A stretch of DNA of 55,095 nucleotides from CAZMOK01 sp964567785 (GCA_964567785.1 CAZMOK010000014.1:1-55095); one strand, 5' to 3'; positions 9,238-18,142 are shown, counted from the first letter of the stretch. Notes: generated by a model not told the origin, from the letters alone. Numbers and translations are program-made.

Positions 9238-10332
9238 ATGCTGGAAAAACTCGAAGAAATATATAAAAAGTACAAGGAGATCGAAGGGCAGATGAACGAT
9301 CCCGAGGCAATGAAGGATATGAAGAAGTTCATCAAACTCAACAAGGATTACAAAGACCTTCAGCCCATTGTAGATGCCTTCGGGAAATACAAAAAGCTTC
9401 TCAACGATTTGAAAGGGGCCAAAGAGATGCTCTCAACCGAAAAAGACGAAGAGATGAGGGCCATGGCCAAGGAAGAGGTGCATACCCTTACTGAAGAGAA
9501 AGAGGAACTTGAAGAAGACATCCGCATGATGCTCATCCCCACCGATCCGCAGGACAGCAAAAATGCAGTGGTGGAGATCAGGGCAGGTACCGGAGGCGAT
9601 GAGGCCAGCATTTTTGCAGGCGACCTTTACAGGCTGTACTTAAAGTACTGTGAAACAAAAGGATGGAAAGTTGAGCCCGTAAGTGAAACCGAGGGAACTG
9701 TAGGGGGCTTCAAGGAAGTCATATTCAATGTTATAGGCGATGGTGTTTACGGGCAACTCAAATATGAATCAGGTGTACACCGTGTCCAGCGCGTCCCTAA
9801 GACCGAAACCCAGGGAAGGGTGCATACGTCAGCCGCTTCGGTGGTTGTGCTGCCCGAGGCCGACGAATTTGACGTGGATGTGAAAGAGGCCGACATCCGG
9901 AGAGATACCTTTTGCTCCTCAGGGCCGGGAGGACAGTCGGTCAATACCACCTATTCAGCCGTCAGGCTCACCCATATCCCCACAAATATCGTAGTGACCT
10001 GCCAGGACCAGAAATCACAGATCAAGAATTACGAAAAGGCACTAACAGTGCTTCGTACCAGGATCTTTGAGATGGAGTACAAGAAGTACCTCGACGATAT
10101 CTCCTCAAAGAGAAAGACAATGGTATCGACCGGAGACCGGTCGGCCAAGATCCGGACTTATAACTGGCCCCAGGGCAGGGTCACCGACCACCGCATCAAC
10201 CTTACTCTGTATAGCCTCCAGACAATTATCGACGGGGATATCCAGGAGATCATCGATAAGCTGCAGCTTGCCGAGAATGCCGAAAGGCTCAAAGCGGAGC
10301 TCGACAAGAGCACTGAGGCGAAAAACAACTGA
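9238..10332 (+). CDS. prfA: Peptide chain release factor 1
   Basis: Recognises UAA and UAG stop codons and releases the finished protein from the ribosome. 364 residues, normal length. The catalytic GGQ is at 231-233 (SGPGGQSVNTT), and the stop-codon-reading tripeptide of RF1 (PxT) is seen in HRVQRVPKTETQGR. The N-terminal third is helical and charged, as in the family. PyrF follows 21 bases later and may be co-transcribed. Confidence 0.96.
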   Translation: MLEKLEEIYKKYKEIEGQMNDPEAMKDMKKFIKLNKDYKDLQPIVDAFGKYKKLLNDLKGAKEMLSTEKDEEMRAMAKEEVHTLTEEKEELEEDIRMMLIPTDPQDSKNAVVEIRAGTGGDEASIFAGDLYRLYLKYCETKGWKVEPVSETEGTVGGFKEVIFNVIGDGVYGQLKYESGVHRVQRVPKTETQGRVHTSAASVVVLPEADEFDVDVKEADIRRDTFCSSGPGGQSVNTTYSAVRLTHIPTNIVVTCQDQKSQIKNYEKALTVLRTRIFEMEYKKYLDDISSKRKTMVSTGDRSAKIRTYNWPQGRVTDHRINLTLYSLQTIIDGDIQEIIDKLQLAENAERLKAELDKSTEAKNN

Positions 10333-10353
10333 GACCTTTCAATAAGATTCAAC

Positions 10354-11178
10354 ATGGACCGAAAACAATTGACCGGACTGATCAGGAAAAAAGGCTCTTT
10401 TCTCTGCATCGGGCTCGACAGTGACATTCATCGCATACCGCGGCACCTGATGCACGAGGATGATCCCGTATTTTCATTCAACAAACAGATCATCGACAGC
10501 ACCATAGATCTTACAGTGGCCTACAAGCCCAACCTGGCCTTTTACGAAAGCCGCGGCATCGATGGGTGGAGAAGCCTGCAAAAGACCATCGAATACCTGG
10601 ACCGTTTCGGCGATGAAGTTTTTACCATTGCAGATGCCAAGCGGGGAGACATAGGCAATACCTCTAAACAATATGCCGGGGCCTTCTTCGAAACGTTTGA
10701 TTTTGATGCTGTGACCGTGGCACCTTATATGGGCGCGGATTCGGTAAGCCCATTCCTGGATTTCGAAAACAAATGGGTAGTCTTGCTTGCTTTGACCTCG
10801 AACAAGGGATATTCAGACTTCCAGGAACTCAGTACAGGAGAGACGAAGCTTTATGAAAGGGTTATCACGACTGCAAGAAAATGGGCGGGGCCCGACAAAC
10901 TAATGTTCGTTATCGGCGCTACCCGTTCCGATATGATCGGGCATGTGAGGGAACTGGCTCCAGACTATTTCTTCCTGGTTCCCGGTGTGGGTGCCCAGGG
11001 AGGCAGCCTCAGGGAAGTGGCCGAACAGGGCATGAACAAGGATATCGGACTGCTTGTAAACTCCTCAAGGGGGATCATCTTTGCCGGCGACGGCGAAGAC
11101 TTTGCTGAGAAAGCAAGGGCTGAAGCAGAGAAACTGCAGGGGGAAATGGCACAATTGATTGAACGATTGAGTGATTGA
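10354..11178 (+). CDS. pyrF: Orotidine 5'-phosphate decarboxylase
   Basis: Last step of UMP synthesis, OMP to UMP. The 274-residue length and the motif ADAKRGDIGNT put it in the longer, type 2 subfamily; K96 and D99 are the catalytic Lys-Asp pair. GVGAQGGSL and NSSRGIIFAG near the C-terminus form the phosphate-binding loops. The last seven codons and the stop lie inside an 8-base tandem repeat (GATTGAAC-like) that continues downstream, so the C-terminus (LIERLSD) is partly repeat-encoded. Convergent with ilvE. Confidence 0.94.
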   Translation: MDRKQLTGLIRKKGSFLCIGLDSDIHRIPRHLMHEDDPVFSFNKQIIDSTIDLTVAYKPNLAFYESRGIDGWRSLQKTIEYLDRFGDEVFTIADAKRGDIGNTSKQYAGAFFETFDFDAVTVAPYMGADSVSPFLDFENKWVVLLALTSNKGYSDFQELSTGETKLYERVITTARKWAGPDKLMFVIGATRSDMIGHVRELAPDYFFLVPGVGAQGGSLREVAEQGMNKDIGLLVNSSRGIIFAGDGEDFAEKARAEAEKLQGEMAQLIERLSD

Positions 11179-11318
11179 ACGGTTGAGCGATATTCGAATT
11201 ATATTAATAACCAGGCACCGAAATCTTGAAGTTTCCATCCCGAAAATTAAAAACTGAAACTTGAACTTTTAATCTCCCAATCGAATATCTTGCAATCCAA
11301 TATCGCGCAATCGCTCAG
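11157..11318. repeat. Inverted pair of GATTG-type tandem words between pyrF and ilvE
   Basis: The plus strand shows GATTGAAC, GATTGAGT, GATTGAAC, GGTTGAGC in exact 8-base register (11157-11188), crossing the pyrF stop. On the minus strand, running away from the ilvE stop, the related words GATTGCGC and GATATTGG are read (about 11294-11309). Between them lies a weak inverted repeat AAGTTTC/GAAACTT (11229-11235 with 11256-11262) without a T-run. Confidence 0.65.
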
Positions 11319-12337
11319 TCTATTATGGTGCACCATCCATGGTTATCAGGTTCTTCGGCGTACTGGATGGCGCGAAGCTTGTTGTATAGCCTGGTGGAAA
11401 CCTCCCCTGCCTTGTTTTCCCCGCAACAGTAAGTGTAGGTCTTGTCACGTTCGCGGTCGTGGATCTTTTTGATGGGTGATATGATGGCTGCGGTACCACA
11501 TGCGCCCACTTCGTCGAATTCCTCGAGCTCTTCAACAAGTACAGGCCTTACCTCCACTTCCATCCCCATTTCCTTTGCCAGCACCTGGAGGCTCTTGTTA
11601 GTAATGGAAGGAAGTATGGTCTTTGAGTCGGGGGTTATGTAAGTATTGCCCTTGATACCAAAGAAGTTGGCCGGGCCGGCCTCATCTATGTACTTGTTTT
11701 CTTTTGAATCAACAAAAAGGACCGATGCAAAACCCTCTTTTTTGGCTCTTGCTGCCGGGCGCAAACTGGCTGCATAGTTGCCGCCTACCTTGATGTGCCC
11801 GGTTCCATGAGGGGCAGTGCGGTCGTAATCCCTTACAAGCTGAATATCCACAGGATTGAAACCTTCTTTAAAATACGGGCCTACAGGGCCTACAAAGATC
11901 ATGAACATATATTCCCCGGCCGGCTTCACACCTACCTGAGGTCCCGTACCTATCAGCAGGGGCCTGACATAAAGGGCTGCACCTGTGCCGTGGGGCGGTA
12001 CGTATTTTTCGTTCAGTTTGATAACCGTGGTCATTGCTTTTTCGAAAAGATCATCGGATACTTCTGCCATCATTATCCCATCGGATGAACTCCGCATCCT
12101 TTTGGCATTCTCTTCCCACCTGAATACCCTTATCTTTCCGTCTTTTCCACGAAAAGCCTTCATTCCTTCAAAGGCCTCCTGGCCGTAGTGAAGACAGGTT
12201 GCTGCGATGTGAATGGGAACGTACTCTGACGATGAGATCTCGAGCTCACCCCATTCTCCGTTTCGGTAATAGCTCCTTACATTGTAGTCTGTCTTGAAAT
12301 AACCAAATGGCAGGTGCCCCCAATCAATGTTTTCCAT
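11315..12337 (-). CDS. ilvE: Branched-chain amino acid aminotransferase
   Basis: PLP-dependent class IV aminotransferase that makes leucine, isoleucine and valine from their 2-oxo acids and glutamate. Signatures seen: GQEAFEGMKAFR near the N-terminus, LYVRPLLIGTG, GHIKVGGNYA with the likely PLP lysine, DEAGPANFFGI and GACGTAAII. I start at the ATG at 12337 (340 residues, MENIDWG); four codons upstream an in-frame TTG (12349) exists but is less likely. A -7-like box (TACATTAG on the minus strand, 12388-12395) precedes it. Confidence 0.93.
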   Translation of the reverse strand: MENIDWGHLPFGYFKTDYNVRSYYRNGEWGELEISSSEYVPIHIAATCLHYGQEAFEGMKAFRGKDGKIRVFRWEENAKRMRSSSDGIMMAEVSDDLFEKAMTTVIKLNEKYVPPHGTGAALYVRPLLIGTGPQVGVKPAGEYMFMIFVGPVGPYFKEGFNPVDIQLVRDYDRTAPHGTGHIKVGGNYAASLRPAARAKKEGFASVLFVDSKENKYIDEAGPANFFGIKGNTYITPDSKTILPSITNKSLQVLAKEMGMEVEVRPVLVEELEEFDEVGACGTAAIISPIKKIHDRERDKTYTYCCGENKAGEVSTRLYNKLRAIQYAEEPDNHGWCTIID

Positions 12338-12387
12338 AACTAAATCCAATTAATTATTTAATTAATGAACATACTTTCTGAACCTTG

Positions 12388-12395
12388 CTAATGTA
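12388..12395 (-). promoter_or_regulatory. Possible -7 box of ilvE
   Basis: Minus strand TACATTAG differs by one base from TAnnTTTG and lies 50 bases ahead of the ilvE ATG. The intervening leader is AT-rich with a self-complementary TTAATTATTTAATTAA segment. No clear -33 box. Confidence 0.3.
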
Positions 12396-12447
12396 GAAAA
12401 AAAAGGGATAATGAAGCCTTCCTGCGTATGTAAATTGGGTCTAAATT

Positions 12448-12526
12448 AGCTGTTGGCTGATGGCTGTTGGCTTATTATTTGCAATTGGTAGATTGATACA
12501 TCGCTACATCGTTACATCGTCACATG
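12448..12526. repeat. Intergenic tandem-word mosaic upstream of htpG
   Basis: The first block (12448-12473) repeats GCTGTTGG / GCTGATGG words. The second block has three TACATCG copies at exact 8-base steps (12497, 12505, 12513). The 18 bases 12448-12465 are an exact reverse complement of 16721-16738 near the actA promoter region. Confidence 0.7.
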
Positions 12527-12602
12527 CCTGCGCCATTTTGTCACCCCTGCCCTGGATGGTACAAGGTTTGTGAAATTGATCCGGAATAAAAACCCGAAGA
12601 AT

Positions 12603-14510
12603 ATGCAGAAAGGTAAGATCAACGTACAGACGGAAAATATTTTTCCCATCATCAAGAAGTTCCTTTATTCAGATCACGAGATCTTTCTCAGGGAGCTTAT
12701 TTCCAATGCAGTGGATGCAATCCAGAAAATAAAAACACTGGCATCCACAGGAAAATACAACCAGGAGCTCGGAGACCTGACCATTCATGTTAAACTTGAC
12801 AAGAAAAACCGCACGATCACAGTAAGTGACAGAGGTATAGGAATGACCGCCGAGGAAGTGGACAAATACATTAACCAGATCGCTTTTTCCAGCGCTGAAG
12901 AATTTGTAAAGAAATTCAAGACCAAGTCGGAAGCTGAAAAAAACGCCCTCATCGGCCATTTCGGACTTGGATTCTACTCATCCTTCATGGTTTCCGAAAA
13001 GGTAGAGATCCATACTAAAACTTACAAAAGAGGCGGCAGTACCAAACCTGTAAAATGGGAGTGCGACGGAAGTCCTGAATACATTATTGAAGACGGCGAT
13101 AAAAAAGACCGTGGAACTGACGTGATCCTTCATATAGACAAGGATTCTGAAGAATTCCTTGATGAAGGAAGGATCCTCGGACTGCTGAAGAAATATTCAC
13201 GCTTTCTGCCTATACCCATACAATTCGGAAAAGAAAAGACCTGGGAAAAAGTGGAAGGTGAAAAAGATGAAGAGGGTAACGACAAGCAGGTTGAAGTAGA
13301 AAAACCCAGGATCATCAACAATACCGACCCGCTATGGAAAAAGGCCCCGGCCGATTGCAAGGACGAAGAATACAAAGAGTTTTACAGGGAGCTCTATCCA
13401 ACCACATTTGAAGAGCCCCTGTTCCATATTCACCTCAATGTGGATTATCCCTTCAACCTCACCGGAATCCTTTATTTCCCCAAGGTGAAAAAGAACGTGG
13501 AGATCCAGAAGGACAAGATACAGCTATACAGCAACCAGGTTTTCGTTACCGATTCGGTGGAAGGTATCGTACCTGAATTCCTCACTCTCCTTCATGGTGT
13601 GATCGACTCACCTGATATACCTCTCAATGTATCAAGATCGTTCCTTCAGAGCGACGCCAGCGTGAAAAAGATATCGAACTACATCATGCGAAAGGTGGCC
13701 GACAAGCTGGAAGAGATCTTCAAGAAAGACAGGAAAAACTTCGAGTCAAAATGGGACGACATCAAGGTATTCATTGAATACGGCATGATAACGGAGGAAA
13801 AGTTCTACGAGCGTGCTGAAAAATTCACCCTTGTGAAAAATACCGAAAACAAATACTTCACCCTTGATGAATATAAAAAGCATATCGAAAAAGCACAGCA
13901 TGACAAAGACAAGAAGCTTGTCTATCTCTATGCAAATGATATTGATGAACAACACAGCTATATCGACAGGGCGAAGGAAAGAGGGTACGATGTACTTGTA
14001 ATGGACGGTGTTCTCGACAACCACTTCTTAAATACGCTTGAGCAGAAAAAGGAAAACACACTCTTCAAACGTGTTGATTCGGATACCATCGACAAGCTCA
14101 TTGAAAAAGAAGAGAGCAACCTGTCGAAACTCGATGATAAGCAAAAAGAAGAGCTTAAGCCTATCGTTGAAAGGAATATCGATAAGGACAAATTCACCGT
14201 TGTTTTTGAGAACCTCAGTGAGGAAGAGATGCCTCTGCTGATTACCCAGCCCGAGTTCATGAGAAGGATGAAGGACCTTTCGAATACAGGTGGCGGATAT
14301 ATGGGCATGGGGGCATTCCCCGAAAACTACAATCTTGTTGTGAACACCAATAATCCTTTGACGGTTAAGATACTGGATGAGAAGAAGGAAGAAAAACAGG
14401 ATGAGGTGGTGAAGCAGCTCTACGACCTTGCTCTGCTGTCGCAGAACATGCTGAAAGGAGAAAAACTTACTGATTTTGTAAGGCGCAGTGTCGACATTAT
14501 CAAGAGTTAA
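12603..14510 (+). CDS. htpG: Molecular chaperone HtpG (Hsp90 family)
   Basis: ATP-dependent cytosolic chaperone. The N-terminal ATPase domain has FLRELISNAVDA, SDRGIGM and GHFGLGFYSSFM, the three nucleotide-binding motifs of the GHKL fold; the middle and dimerisation domains follow. I start at the ATG at 12603 (MQKGKINVQ, 635 residues), the usual N-terminus of the family; an upstream GTG (12570) would add 11 poorly conserved residues. The length is somewhat short for Bacteroidota HtpG but no motif is lost. A loose hairpin (CTATTTAA/TTAAATAG, 14517-14545) follows the gene without a T-run. Confidence 0.95.
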   Translation: MQKGKINVQTENIFPIIKKFLYSDHEIFLRELISNAVDAIQKIKTLASTGKYNQELGDLTIHVKLDKKNRTITVSDRGIGMTAEEVDKYINQIAFSSAEEFVKKFKTKSEAEKNALIGHFGLGFYSSFMVSEKVEIHTKTYKRGGSTKPVKWECDGSPEYIIEDGDKKDRGTDVILHIDKDSEEFLDEGRILGLLKKYSRFLPIPIQFGKEKTWEKVEGEKDEEGNDKQVEVEKPRIINNTDPLWKKAPADCKDEEYKEFYRELYPTTFEEPLFHIHLNVDYPFNLTGILYFPKVKKNVEIQKDKIQLYSNQVFVTDSVEGIVPEFLTLLHGVIDSPDIPLNVSRSFLQSDASVKKISNYIMRKVADKLEEIFKKDRKNFESKWDDIKVFIEYGMITEEKFYERAEKFTLVKNTENKYFTLDEYKKHIEKAQHDKDKKLVYLYANDIDEQHSYIDRAKERGYDVLVMDGVLDNHFLNTLEQKKENTLFKRVDSDTIDKLIEKEESNLSKLDDKQKEELKPIVERNIDKDKFTVVFENLSEEEMPLLITQPEFMRRMKDLSNTGGGYMGMGAFPENYNLVVNTNNPLTVKILDEKKEEKQDEVVKQLYDLALLSQNMLKGEKLTDFVRRSVDIIKS

Positions 14511-14576
14511 ATGCAGCTATTTAATAACAGCCGGTATTTAAATAGTCATCCGGTGAATCTATCTGCACAACATGAT

Positions 14577-14584
14577 TATATTTG
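14577..14584 (+). promoter_or_regulatory. Candidate -7 box of the lemA-TPM operon
   Basis: TATATTTG matches TAnnTTTG and is 33 bases ahead of the first lemA ATG. No -33 box at the right distance. Confidence 0.4.
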
Positions 14585-14617
14585 AACACTTTAAGCAGTT
14601 AATCGGAAATTCATCGG

Positions 14618-15226
14618 ATGACTAAAAATCGAAATATGAAAAAATCTGTAATTGTAATCATAGTGCTGGTCCTGGTTGGACTTTTTATCTACTTCAGTGT
14701 GCGGAACACATATAATAACATGGTGGGCTATAATGAGAATGTGGCCGAGAAATGGTCGCAGGTGGAGAATGTATACCAACGCAGGGCCGACCTGATCCCC
14801 AACCTCGTAAATACAGTGAAAGGTTACGCTGAATTTGAGAGGGAAACCCTCACCCAGGTAATCGAGGCCCGGTCAAAGGCGACCTCCGTAAATGTCAATG
14901 CTGATAACCTGAACCCCGCCATGTTCCAGCAATTCCAGGAAGCACAGGGGGAGCTCAGTTCGGCATTGTCAAGGCTGCTGGTAACAATAGAAAGATATCC
15001 GGACCTGAAGGCAAACCAGAACTTCCTCGATCTGCAGGCTCAGCTTGAAGGCACAGAAAACAGGATCTCCACGGAAAGAAGGAAATTCAACCAGGTCACC
15101 CGGAATTACAATACTTATATCAAGAAATTCCCGCAGGTTATGTTCGCCAATATGTTCGGATTTGAGCCAAAGCCATATTTTGAAGCGGAACAGGGAGCTG
15201 AGGAAGCACCTGTTGTAGAATTCTGA
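14618..15226 (+). CDS. LemA family protein
   Basis: Membrane-anchored protein of unknown exact role. After a short basic start there is one membrane helix (about residues 8-26) and then a long helical domain with the LemA signature ENVAEKWSQVENVYQRRADL and LIPNLVNTVKGY, ending in a Glu-rich tail. 202 residues is normal. A second in-frame ATG (14636) would start at MKKSVIV. It leads an operon with two TPM-domain genes; LemA and TPM proteins are often encoded together, which suggests they act on the same envelope process. Confidence 0.9.
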   Translation: MTKNRNMKKSVIVIIVLVLVGLFIYFSVRNTYNNMVGYNENVAEKWSQVENVYQRRADLIPNLVNTVKGYAEFERETLTQVIEARSKATSVNVNADNLNPAMFQQFQEAQGELSSALSRLLVTIERYPDLKANQNFLDLQAQLEGTENRISTERRKFNQVTRNYNTYIKKFPQVMFANMFGFEPKPYFEAEQGAEEAPVVEF

Positions 15227-15262
15227 TTTGAAGAGCGGTAACTGAGAAACCCAATTATTATT

Positions 15263-15724
15263 ATGGCAGATTCTATTAAAGATTTTTTCACAAAAGATGA
15301 AAGGGAGGGTATAAGGCAGGCTATATTGAATGCCGAGCTTGATACTTCCGGGGAAATAAGGGTACATATTGAGGATACCTGCAGCGGGGAGGTGCTCGAC
15401 CGGGCATCGGATATCTTCAAAAAACTGAAAATGCACAAGACCGAGAGACGCAACGGTGTACTTTTTTACCTGGCGGTAAAGAACCGTAAGTTTGCTGTTC
15501 TTGGCGATAAAGGCATCAATGCGGTTGTGGAAGATGATTTCTGGGACGATATTAAAGCATTGCTCCTGGAACATTTCAGGGAGGAAAAATACGCCGAAGG
15601 TCTTATCAAAGGCATTGAACTGGTAGGGACAAAACTGAAAAACCACTTCCCTTTCCAGACCGACGATGTAAATGAATTGCCTGACGATATCTCTTTCGGT
15701 AAAAAAGAAAAACATAAGAAATGA
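15263..15724 (+). CDS. TPM-domain protein, cytosolic
   Basis: 153 residues with no signal peptide or membrane helix. It has the TPM-domain features seen in YgcG-like proteins: SGEIRVHIED, RNGVLFYLAVKNRKFAVLGDKGI and a conserved helix with HFREEKYAEGLIKGI. TPM domains are alpha/beta folds linked to envelope and photosystem maintenance; no activity can be assigned here. It lies 36 bases after lemA and overlaps the next gene by 4 bases (ATGA), so translation is probably coupled. It ends in a Lys-rich tail. Confidence 0.82.
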   Translation: MADSIKDFFTKDEREGIRQAILNAELDTSGEIRVHIEDTCSGEVLDRASDIFKKLKMHKTERRNGVLFYLAVKNRKFAVLGDKGINAVVEDDFWDDIKALLLEHFREEKYAEGLIKGIELVGTKLKNHFPFQTDDVNELPDDISFGKKEKHKK

Positions 15725-16530
15725 CATTCATAAAAAAACATACCGGCTATTTTCTGCTGCTGCTTCTCCTTCCCGGAATGGCAATTTCACAGGAGATCCC
15801 GCCTCCGCCCGATCCCCCCAGGCTGGTTGTTGACTATGCAGACCTTTTGCCTGCCAACCAGGAAGCCCGGCTGGAAAGAAAGCTGGTAGCATTTGACGAT
15901 ACCACCTCCACACAGATCAGCGTAGTATTGGTTAAAAGTTTGAATGGCCTGACAAAGGAAGAGTTTGCCGACCGGATCGGTGAAAAATGGGGAGTTGGCA
16001 GGAAAGATAAAGACAATGGTATTGTTGTTCTTGTAAAACCAAAAACACAAAGGGAAAAAGGAGAGGCACGCATAAGCATAGCCTACGGCCTTGAGGATGT
16101 GATCCCTGATGCTGTGGCGAACAGGATCGTTGATAACATCATGATCCCCTACTTCAGGGAAAACGATTATTTCGGAGGGCTCAATGAAGGCACAGATGTG
16201 ATCATGGGACTGTCTGCAGGAAAATTCACAGCCGATGAGGTGCAGGCCCTTAAACCGGGAAATTCAGGTTTCTTCGGGCTGTTGCCCATTCTTTTCTTCA
16301 TACTCATCTTTATCCTTATAAGAAGGAATTCAAGAAGATATTACCACTCAGGTGGCAGGGGCACCGGGCTTCTTACAGGATTACTGCTGGGTTCAATGCT
16401 GAGCCACAGGGGCTCCCGAGGCTCCTGGAGCAGTTTCAACTCCGGAAGCGGCAGCTTTGGCAGTGGTGGTGGCTTTGGCGGCTTCGGCGGTGGCAGTTTC
16501 GGTGGCGGTGGAGCCGGCGGAAGCTGGTAA
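15721..16530 (+). CDS. TPM-domain protein with signal peptide, membrane helix and Gly/Ser-rich tail (YgcG-like)
   Basis: Residues 1-24 form a signal peptide; a Pro-rich linker leads into a TPM domain (~35-175; VVDYADLLPANQEARLE, GIVVLVKPK, ISIAYGLEDVIPDA). One membrane helix (~185-200) and a basic stretch follow, then a tail rich in Gly, Ser and Phe (FGGFGGGSFGGGG). The TPM domain would therefore lie outside the inner membrane, while its upstream partner is cytosolic. Function unknown. Confidence 0.85.
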   Translation: MTFIKKHTGYFLLLLLLPGMAISQEIPPPPDPPRLVVDYADLLPANQEARLERKLVAFDDTTSTQISVVLVKSLNGLTKEEFADRIGEKWGVGRKDKDNGIVVLVKPKTQREKGEARISIAYGLEDVIPDAVANRIVDNIMIPYFRENDYFGGLNEGTDVIMGLSAGKFTADEVQALKPGNSGFFGLLPILFFILIFILIRRNSRRYYHSGGRGTGLLTGLLLGSMLSHRGSRGSWSSFNSGSGSFGSGGGFGGFGGGSFGGGGAGGSW

Positions 16531-16935
16531 GACAGTCGTTAGTCATCAGTCATCAGTCGTCAGTCGTCAGTTACTAATCAATAAAATCTAAGCTCCGATT
16601 CCTCATACCTCATACCTCATACCCCATACCTCGTACCCCTACCTAATACCCGGCACCTAAAAAAGCAATTTGATAATTGAGACAATAATGACAATTTCGA
16701 TAATTTGAAAATATTCCCATAGCCATCAGCCAACAGCTTAAAGCTAAAAACCAACAGCCAACACCCTTCCATATTTAGAACATATCTAAAAAACATCATT
16801 TTATCACTCCGTTTAATAAAATTTCTATTTTAGTAAAAACAAAAACGGACCAGGTTTATATTCTTATGTATACCTATATACAGCTGAATACCAAAACCTA
16901 ACGCAATCATTTAGACAACATAAATCTATACTTAT
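16531..16935. other. Gene-free 405-base spacer before the act operon
   Basis: The first part (16534-16760) consists largely of short tandem words, described as a repeat. The rest is AT-rich and should hold the act promoter, but I find no exact TAnnTTTG box; TATTTTAG (about 16830) is the nearest. No coding potential seen. Confidence 0.5.
16535..16738. repeat. Intergenic tandem-word mosaic upstream of actA
   Basis: Three different words appear. GTCATCA, GTCATCA, GTCGTCA, GTCGTCA run in exact 7-base register (16542-16569). CCTCATA three times, then CCCCATA and CCTCGTA, also run in 7-base register (16601-16635). AGCCATCAGCCAACAGCT (16721-16738) is the exact reverse complement of 12448-12465. The blocks are separated by unrelated AT-rich bases. 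Confidence 0.75.
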
Positions 16936-18108
16936 ATGAGAAGATATGTACGAAAGTACGTTACTGCCTTGAAAATTATCCTCGTACTATTTCTTTTCAC
17001 AGTGCTTTCTGACAATCCTGTATTTTGTCAGGACATGAGCCGCGGCGAGCAGCTTTTCCAACCCTGTAAGGCCTGCCACCTGCTCAGTGAGGAGAAATTG
17101 ATCGGTCCGGGGCTGAAAGGCATAACTGAGCGGCGGTCCAGGGAATGGCTCATCCCCTTCATCCGGAATTCACAGGAAGTGATTGATTCAGGAGATGAAT
17201 ATGCCGTTGCCCTATGGGAGGAGTATAAAGTGCCTATGCCGCCATATGAGGACTACTCGGATGAGGATATAAATGCCGTACTCGATTATATTGAGGCCTA
17301 CGATCCTGCTGCAGAAGAGGCCGCTGCGCAGGCCGCAGCCGCAGAGGCAGTTAAGGGGGAAAAAGAAGACGGCTACATGGCCGACACAACTCACCCCTGG
17401 AAAAACTTCAGGGCTTCTTTCATCATCTCCATAGTACTGATAATCATATCGATAGTAGATCTTATTTTCACCAGGATCGTTAAGATAAAGTTCATACACC
17501 TGATAATTATTATTATATCTGCTGCCGTAATTACCGAGATCACCATCCTTGAAGCCCAGGCGCTTGGAAGGCAGCAATTTTACGAGCCCGATCAGCCCAT
17601 ACTCTTTTCACATAAAGTTCACGCCGGGCAAAACCAGATAGACTGCAAATATTGCCACACTACGGTTGAAACCAGCAAGCAGGCGGGTATCCCGCATGTT
17701 CAGATGTGCATGAACTGTCATAACGTGGTAAGGGAAGGTACACACACCGGCACAGCCGAGATCAATAAGATCTATGAAGCCATTGAAACCGGTGAGCCCA
17801 CCGAATGGATCAGGGTGCATAACCTCCCCGACCATGCTTATTTTAACCATGCGCAGCATGTTGGAGCAGGTAAACTGGATTGCACTGAATGCCATGGGGA
17901 GGTGGAGGAGATGGAACGGATCCAACAAGTGAACGACCTGAGCATGGGCTGGTGCATAGAATGCCACCGGGAAACTGAAGTACAGTTTTTCGACAACGAG
18001 TTCTATAAGAAATATACTCAATTGCACGAGGATATCAAAGCAGGACGCGTTGACAGGGTAACTGTTGATGATGTGGGCGGTAACGAATGCTCAAAATGCC
18101 ATTATTAA
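16936..18108 (+). CDS. actA: Alternative complex III subunit ActA, multihaem cytochrome c
   Basis: Electron-transfer subunit of the quinol:cytochrome c oxidoreductase that replaces bc1. Signal peptide (~1-31), a mono-haem class I cytochrome c domain (C44-H48, likely Met ligand M101 in KVPMPPY), an Ala-rich linker (~124-138), two membrane helices (~157-178, 184-208) and a penta-haem domain: CXXCH at 237-241, 258-262, 316-320, 340-344 and 385-389. That makes six haem sites, one more than the penta-haem ActA described from Rhodothermus marinus. Two membrane helices would put both haem domains on the periplasmic side. First gene of actABCDEF. Confidence 0.93.
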   Translation: MRRYVRKYVTALKIILVLFLFTVLSDNPVFCQDMSRGEQLFQPCKACHLLSEEKLIGPGLKGITERRSREWLIPFIRNSQEVIDSGDEYAVALWEEYKVPMPPYEDYSDEDINAVLDYIEAYDPAAEEAAAQAAAAEAVKGEKEDGYMADTTHPWKNFRASFIISIVLIIISIVDLIFTRIVKIKFIHLIIIIISAAVITEITILEAQALGRQQFYEPDQPILFSHKVHAGQNQIDCKYCHTTVETSKQAGIPHVQMCMNCHNVVREGTHTGTAEINKIYEAIETGEPTEWIRVHNLPDHAYFNHAQHVGAGKLDCTECHGEVEEMERIQQVNDLSMGWCIECHRETEVQFFDNEFYKKYTQLHEDIKAGRVDRVTVDDVGGNECSKCHY

Positions 18109-18142
18109 CAGGTTTCGTTTCTACTAATAACAATCGGATCAA

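Noticed and set aside
12570..12602. GTG start 11 codons before the chosen htpG start
   Set aside because: The family begins at MQKGKINV, and the extra residues show no conservation pattern.
14517..14545. CTATTTAA/TTAAATAG inverted repeat after htpG as a terminator
   Set aside because: AT-only stem with no T-run; too weak to call.
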